From the NCBI GenBank assembly GCA_016184445.1, contig JACPCT010000258.1:1-5286 (forward strand): 5,286 nucleotides of DNA, given 5' to 3'. Every line of letters starts with the position of its first letter. The stretch's first letter is position 1. The notes beneath the pieces are model-generated. The model was given only the letters and a program-made list of their open reading frames with translations, had not been told where the DNA came from and did no database searches. Positions 1 to 5,286 of the stretch are shown piece after piece. A program made the position numbers and the translations under genes. This DNA comes from Candidatus Tectimicrobiota bacterium. Lineage in GTDB: Bacteria; UBA8248.

Positions 1-611
1 GGGTGGGCCATGGTGGCCGCGCCCCCCGCCTCCCGGATGACGCGGACGGCCTCGAAGGGGGAGATGAACCGCAAGGACACATAAGCCGGCCCACCCTCCC
101 CGATGAGGTTCTGGAAGGCTTCCTCCCGGCTGGCCGCCAAGCCCTTCTCCACCAGATAGGCCCCCAGCTGGCCCCGGCCGATGCTGGAAGCGCCCCCGTA
201 GACGCGGCGGAAGTCCTCGGCGTCGACCCCCACCCCCATCTCCCGCAAGCGGCCCAGCATGCGGCCCATCCGCTCGCAGCGATCCCAGTGGTAGAAATCG
301 GCCTGGGCGGCCAGGGCCGGGGCGTCCGGCCGGATGAAGTGCCCCAGGATGTGGACCAGCCGCCCCTCGTGGGAGGAGGAGAGCTCCACCCCCTCGATGA
401 ACTCGATCTCCAGGCGCTCGGCCTCCGCCCGGGCCTCAGCCAGTCCCGCCACCGTGTCGTGGTCCGTCAGGGCGGCCGCCTTCAGCCCGGCCGCCCAGGC
501 CCGCTCGATGACCCGGCGGGGAGAGTCGCAGCCGTCCGACGCGTTGGAGTGGAGGTGCAGGTCCACCACCCGGGCGGCCGCGGATACGGAAGAGAAAAGC
601 GCACGCGACAT
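1..611 (-). CDS. PHP-domain phosphoesterase, TrpH/RNase AM-like (COG0613), 3'-truncated by window edge
   Basis: This is the first 203 codons of a gene that leaves the window on the left. The N-terminal half of a PHP metal-dependent phosphoesterase is clear. VDLHLHSNASDG (residues 16-27) carries H19, H21 and D26; LTDHDT (48-53) carries H51; EGVELS (73-78) carries E76; HILG (87-90) carries H87; and the last complete codon is H203 of an AHP motif. These match the trinuclear metal ligands known for the family. Family members act on 3',5'-nucleotide bisphosphates (pAp) or as 5'-to-3' exoribonucleases; which activity applies here is not shown. The His usual in the family's RxH motif (RGH or RPH) is Gln148 here (GRGQ, 145-148). 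The ATG at 611 is chosen because AGAGGG (621-616) sits just upstream. GTG codons at residues 15-16 would give a start closer to the motif but lack a ribosome binding site. The gene follows tRNA-Gly on the same strand. The family call is firm; the substrate is open. Confidence 0.88.
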   Translation of the reverse strand, partial: MSRALFSSVSAAARVVDLHLHSNASDGCDSPRRVIERAWAAGLKAAALTDHDTVAGLAEARAEAERLEIEFIEGVELSSSHEGRLVHILGHFIRPDAPALAAQADFYHWDRCERMGRMLGRLREMGVGVDAEDFRRVYGGASSIGRGQLGAYLVEKGLAASREEAFQNLIGEGGPAYVSLRFISPFEAVRVIREAGGAATMAH

Positions 612-615
612 CCAG

Positions 616-621
616 CCCTCT
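616..621 (-). promoter_or_regulatory. Shine-Dalgarno AGAGGG of the PHP gene
   Basis: AGAGGG ends 4 nt before the ATG at 611 (GAGG core to ATG is 5 nt). It supports this start over the downstream GTG codons, even though it gives a 15-16 residue extension before the first PHP motif. Confidence 0.5.
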
Positions 622-628
622 GACGGAA

Positions 629-650
629 AGGCCCTCATCGGGCAGGGCCT
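629..650 (-). terminator. Hairpin between tRNA-Gly and the PHP gene, weak terminator or processing stem
   Basis: On the minus strand, AGGCCCT (650-644) and AGGGCCT (635-629) form a perfect 7-bp stem around an 8-nt loop. Two G-U pairs could extend the base, and only three T residues follow the stem. It lies 34 nt past the tRNA 3' end and 17 nt before the PHP start codon. It could partly terminate tRNA transcription or mark a processing point. The U tract is too short for a confident intrinsic terminator. Confidence 0.35.
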
Positions 651-683
651 CCAGCGCCATCCGAGGGCGGGCAGGTTTCAAGG

Positions 684-758
<75 letters not shown>

Positions 759-770
759 CTTCTGCTAGAG

Positions 771-799
771 AAAATAGGCGCTCGCCCGGCCAGTGTCAA
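771..799 (-). promoter_or_regulatory. Sigma70-type promoter for tRNA-Gly
   Basis: On the minus strand a perfect -35 box TTGACA (799-794) is followed by a 17-nt spacer and the -10 box TATTTT (776-771, four of six consensus matches). The -10 ends 12 nt before the mature tRNA 5' end at 758, so transcription should begin about 5 nt upstream of the tRNA and leave only a short 5' leader. These are the only clear paired promoter boxes in the 170-nt gap between the octanoyltransferase gene and the tRNA. Confidence 0.75.
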
Positions 800-863
800 C
801 AAACCATCCCCCGCCCCCGGCTGGAGATTCTCATCAATTCCCGCTGGGTTGTTCACTGGCCGG
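786..863. repeat. Inverted repeat flanking and overlapping the tRNA promoter -35
   Basis: CCGGCCAGTG (786-795) and CACTGGCCGG (854-863) are exact 10-bp inverted copies separated by 58 bp. Similarity continues outside the perfect core: the minus strand reads TTGTT-GA-CACTGGCCGG (802-786) and the plus strand TTGTT-CACTGGCCGG (849-863), differing by a two-base insertion. The left arm covers the last two bases of the -35 box (794-795) and the start of the spacer. It may be a pair of regulator sites, a long-loop structure in read-through RNA, or chance in GC-rich sequence. No known operator is recognised. Confidence 0.45.
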
Positions 864-928
864 CCGCTTCCGGCAAACACTCTCTCGCGCCCCATCCGCC
901 AGGGGAACAACGTGCTTGGATTCCGCCT

Positions 929-1763
929 CTAGCGCGCCAGCGTCCAGGCTGGGTTTCCGTAGCGCTCGCGGGCCAGGGCCTCCGCCCGGGCCCGCTCGGC
1001 GGGGGTGAGGGCCGCCTCCCGGAAGGCCATTCCGAGCGCTCCCTCCAGCCCCTCCCGGAGGGCGGCGGCCAGCTCCCGGAAGGCCACCTCCCGGCCCAGG
1101 ATTTCCTCGATCCCCACGGCGTAGGGGCGGACGGGGACCCCCCCCTTGCCGCGGGGGCGGAGCAGGGCCGCGAGGCGCTCCTCCTGGCAGCGCAGGAGGA
1201 CGCTCCCGTGCTGGAGGACGGCACCCCCCGCCCGGCACTGGGCGCTCCCCACCACCTTCCGGCCCCCGGCGGCCAGCTCCCACACCGAGGCGGTGGCGAA
1301 GCAGGAGCCGTGGGAGGCGTAGGCGCCTCCAGCGCGAGGGGCCGCGGGCGAGGCCAGCCCGGCAGGCACCCCGAGCCGCCGCAGGCCCACCAGGAGCCCC
1401 TCGCTCACCCGCCGGTAGGTCTCCCCGATGCTCCGCCCGAGGAGGGCCTCCGGGCCGGTGAGGGAATAGGTGAGCTCCCGGTCATGAAGGACGGCCCGCC
1501 CCCCCGTGAGACGGCGGCAGAGGCCGATCCCCTCGCGCTCCAGGACCTCCAGGCGCACGTCCCGCCCAGCCGACTGGCCTCTGCCCAGCGAGAGGGCGGG
1601 CGGGGACCAGGCGTACACGCGGAGGGCGGCGCCCAGCCCCTCCGAGGCGCGGGGGCCGGAGAGCCCCGCCCTGCAGGCATCGAGGAGCACCTCGTCCACC
1701 GCCATGTTCCAGGCGGCGGGCGCGGCGCCGGTGTCGAGGAAGCGGCCGGGGGGCCGCCGCGGC

Positions 1764-1786
<23 letters not shown>
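929..1786 (-). CDS. lipM: LipM-like octanoyl-[ACP]:GcvH octanoyltransferase (BPL/LplA/LipB fold)
   Basis: This 285-aa protein is close to Bacillus LipM in length (about 278 aa). LipM moves octanoate from octanoyl-ACP to the lipoyl lysine of GcvH before LipA adds sulfur. It aligns along its whole length from memory: [10 protein letters not shown] (26-35), [13 protein letters not shown] (56-68), [19 protein letters not shown] (91-109), [12 protein letters not shown] (160-171), GRKVVGSAQ (175-183), LQHGSVLL (191-198) and a C-terminal ERYGNPAW (274-281). C162 falls where LipM has its acyl-thioester cysteine; K177 is the conserved lysine of the fold. The start is a GTG with GAGG 6 nt upstream. It lies inside the last 23 nt of gcvP, implying translational coupling. 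A lipoate ligase or LipL-type amidotransferase is the main alternative. The family is sure; the exact activity is inferred from C162 and from sharing an operon with gcvH. Confidence 0.8.
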
Positions 1787-4670
<2,884 letters not shown>

Positions 4671-4678
4671 CACAGAAG

Positions 4679-4684
4679 CACCTC
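4679..4684 (-). promoter_or_regulatory. Shine-Dalgarno GAGGTG that selects the gcvP start
   Basis: GAGGTG (4684-4679) is 8 nt from the ATG at 4670 and 5 nt from the GTG at 4673. The spacing favours the ATG, so the GTG is probably not the first codon. Confidence 0.55.
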
Positions 4685-4718
4685 AGGGCGGGGCGGAGAG
4701 AGAACGCGGGGCAAGGAA

Positions 4719-4740
4719 GGGCCGCCCGCTCGGCCGGCCC
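4719..4740 (-). other. GC-rich hairpin in the gcvH-gcvP spacer
   Basis: On the minus strand GGGCCG (4740-4735) pairs with CGGCCC (4724-4719) around a 10-nt loop, 13 nt past the gcvH stop codon. Only a pyrimidine-rich TTCCTT follows, not a U tract. It looks more like an mRNA processing or stabilising stem within an operon than a terminator. Such stems are common by chance at this GC content. Confidence 0.3.
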
Positions 4741-4753
4741 GGGCGCCCTATCC

Positions 4754-5143
4754 TTACTTGCTCTCTTCCTCGACGAAGGTCTTGTACTCGTCGGCGTCCA
4801 GGAGGTCGTTCAGCTCCGAGGGGTCGTTCATCTCAATCTTGATCATCCAGCCGTCCTCGTAGGGATCGCTGTTGACCAGCTCGGGCTCCTCTTCGAGCTG
4901 CGGGTTCACCTCGGTGATCGACCCGGTGACCGGCGCGAAGAGGTCGGAAACCGCCTTCACCGACTCGACCACCCCGAATGTGTTGTTGGCCTCCACATCG
5001 GTGCCCACCTCGGGGAGCTCGACGTAGACCACGTCGCCGAGCTCAGACTGGGCATAGTCGGTGATGCCCACCTGGGCGATGTTGCCCTCGACCTTCACCC
5101 ACTCGTGCTCCCTGGAGTACTTGAGTTGCTTTGGGAACTCCAT
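4754..5143 (-). CDS. gcvH: Glycine cleavage system H protein (lipoyl carrier)
   Basis: This soluble 129-aa carrier shuttles the aminomethyl group from GcvP to GcvT and returns to Lpd for reoxidation, through a lipoyl group on one lysine. The length is normal for the family (about 125-130 aa). The N-terminal block KYSREHEWV (8-16) is typical. The lipoyl site is VVESVKAVSD (58-67), with K63 as the modified residue. LFAPVTGSI (68-76), NPQL and the DPYEDGWMIKI block (93-103) complete the barrel-sandwich domain; the tail is strongly acidic. The ATG at 5143 is chosen because it has GGGGAGG 10 nt upstream and gives the standard N-terminus. The frame stays open to a GTG at 5203, but that extension is basic, unlike GcvH, and lies in the gcvT-gcvH spacer. 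The gene follows gcvT by 71 nt. Confidence 0.97.
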   Translation of the reverse strand: MEFPKQLKYSREHEWVKVEGNIAQVGITDYAQSELGDVVYVELPEVGTDVEANNTFGVVESVKAVSDLFAPVTGSITEVNPQLEEEPELVNSDPYEDGWMIKIEMNDPSELNDLLDADEYKTFVEEESK

Positions 5144-5153
5144 GAATCCGGCG

Positions 5154-5160
5154 CCTCCCC
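5154..5160 (-). promoter_or_regulatory. Shine-Dalgarno GGGGAGG of gcvH
   Basis: GGGGAGG (5160-5154) is 10 nt before the ATG at 5143. It supports that start over the in-frame GTG 60 nt upstream. Confidence 0.5.
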
Positions 5161-5214
5161 GAGAAATGCGGCGGAACCCTGAAGGACGCAGCCTCCCCCC
5201 CACATCCAGGCGGC

Positions 5215-5286
5215 TCAGGCTTGCCCCCGGCGGTAAAAAGGCGTCTTGACCACGCGGGCGGCACGGGCCTTCCCGCGAATCTCCAC
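5215..5286 (-). CDS. gcvT: Aminomethyltransferase (glycine cleavage T protein), C-terminal end only
   Basis: Only the last 23 codons and a TGA stop are inside the window. Read from the right edge they give VEIRGKARAARVVKTPFYRR plus GQA, which matches the conserved C-terminus of GcvT (an R-G-K, then V-V-K-x-P-F-Y signature). GcvT transfers the methylene group from aminomethyl-GcvH to tetrahydrofolate and releases ammonia. Being directly upstream of gcvH in the usual T-H-P order strengthens the call. Nothing can be said about its start, its length or any upstream riboswitch. It is too short here for an ORF caller, so it is easily missed. Confidence 0.9.
   Translation of the reverse strand: MEIRGKARAARVVKTPFYRRGQA

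Noticed and set aside
807..820. G-rich run on the minus strand (two runs of five G) upstream of the tRNA -35 as a G-quadruplex
   Set aside because: It has only two long G tracts, allowing at best a two-layer fold, and such runs are expected at this GC content.
859..928. Terminator for the gcv operon just after lipM
   Set aside because: Only a 4-bp CCCC/GGGG stem with an 8-nt loop is present, with no T run, so it cannot be supported as an intrinsic terminator.
5144..5203. A 20-residue N-terminal extension of gcvH from a GTG at 5203
   Set aside because: The extension is basic and unlike GcvH. The ATG at 5143 has a good ribosome binding site and gives the standard family N-terminus.

Overview
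The window is a GC-rich (roughly 70% by eye) bacterial chromosome segment in which every supportable gene lies on the minus strand, so it reads from right to left. Its core is a glycine cleavage operon: the last 23 codons of gcvT (5286-5215), gcvH (5143-4754), a full-length single-chain gcvP (4670-1764), and, overlapping gcvP by 23 nt, a LipM-like octanoyltransferase gene (1786-929). Next come a 170-nt intergenic stretch with a good sigma70-type promoter, a tRNA-Gly with anticodon CCC (758-684), and the 5' part of a PHP-domain phosphoesterase gene of the TrpH/RNase AM (COG0613) family, which runs off the left edge.

The genes fit together functionally. GcvP decarboxylates glycine and passes the aminomethyl group to the lipoyl arm of GcvH (Lys63). 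GcvT releases methylene-tetrahydrofolate and ammonia. The fourth gene's product is predicted to load octanoate from octanoyl-ACP onto that same GcvH lysine, the first step in making the lipoyl cofactor. The L protein (Lpd) and lipoyl synthase (LipA) are not in the window. The operon promoter, and any glycine riboswitch, would lie upstream of gcvT, outside the window.

The tRNA-Gly appears to have its own promoter (TTGACA, 17 nt, TATTTT). Only 72 nt and a short hairpin separate it from the PHP gene, so a tRNA-mRNA cotranscript is possible. Taxonomy cannot be fixed from this sequence. The combination of high GC, a fused GcvP and a LipM-type (rather than LipB-type) octanoyltransferase gene suggests an uncultured GC-rich lineage rather than a typical proteobacterium, but this is a weak inference.

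I see no mobile element, CRISPR array, defence system or clearly novel system. This is a largely ordinary metabolic region. The main points of interest are the placement of lipM in the gcv operon, an imperfect inverted repeat spanning the tRNA promoter, and a His-to-Gln change in the PHP protein. No stretch over 300 bases lacks a gene.
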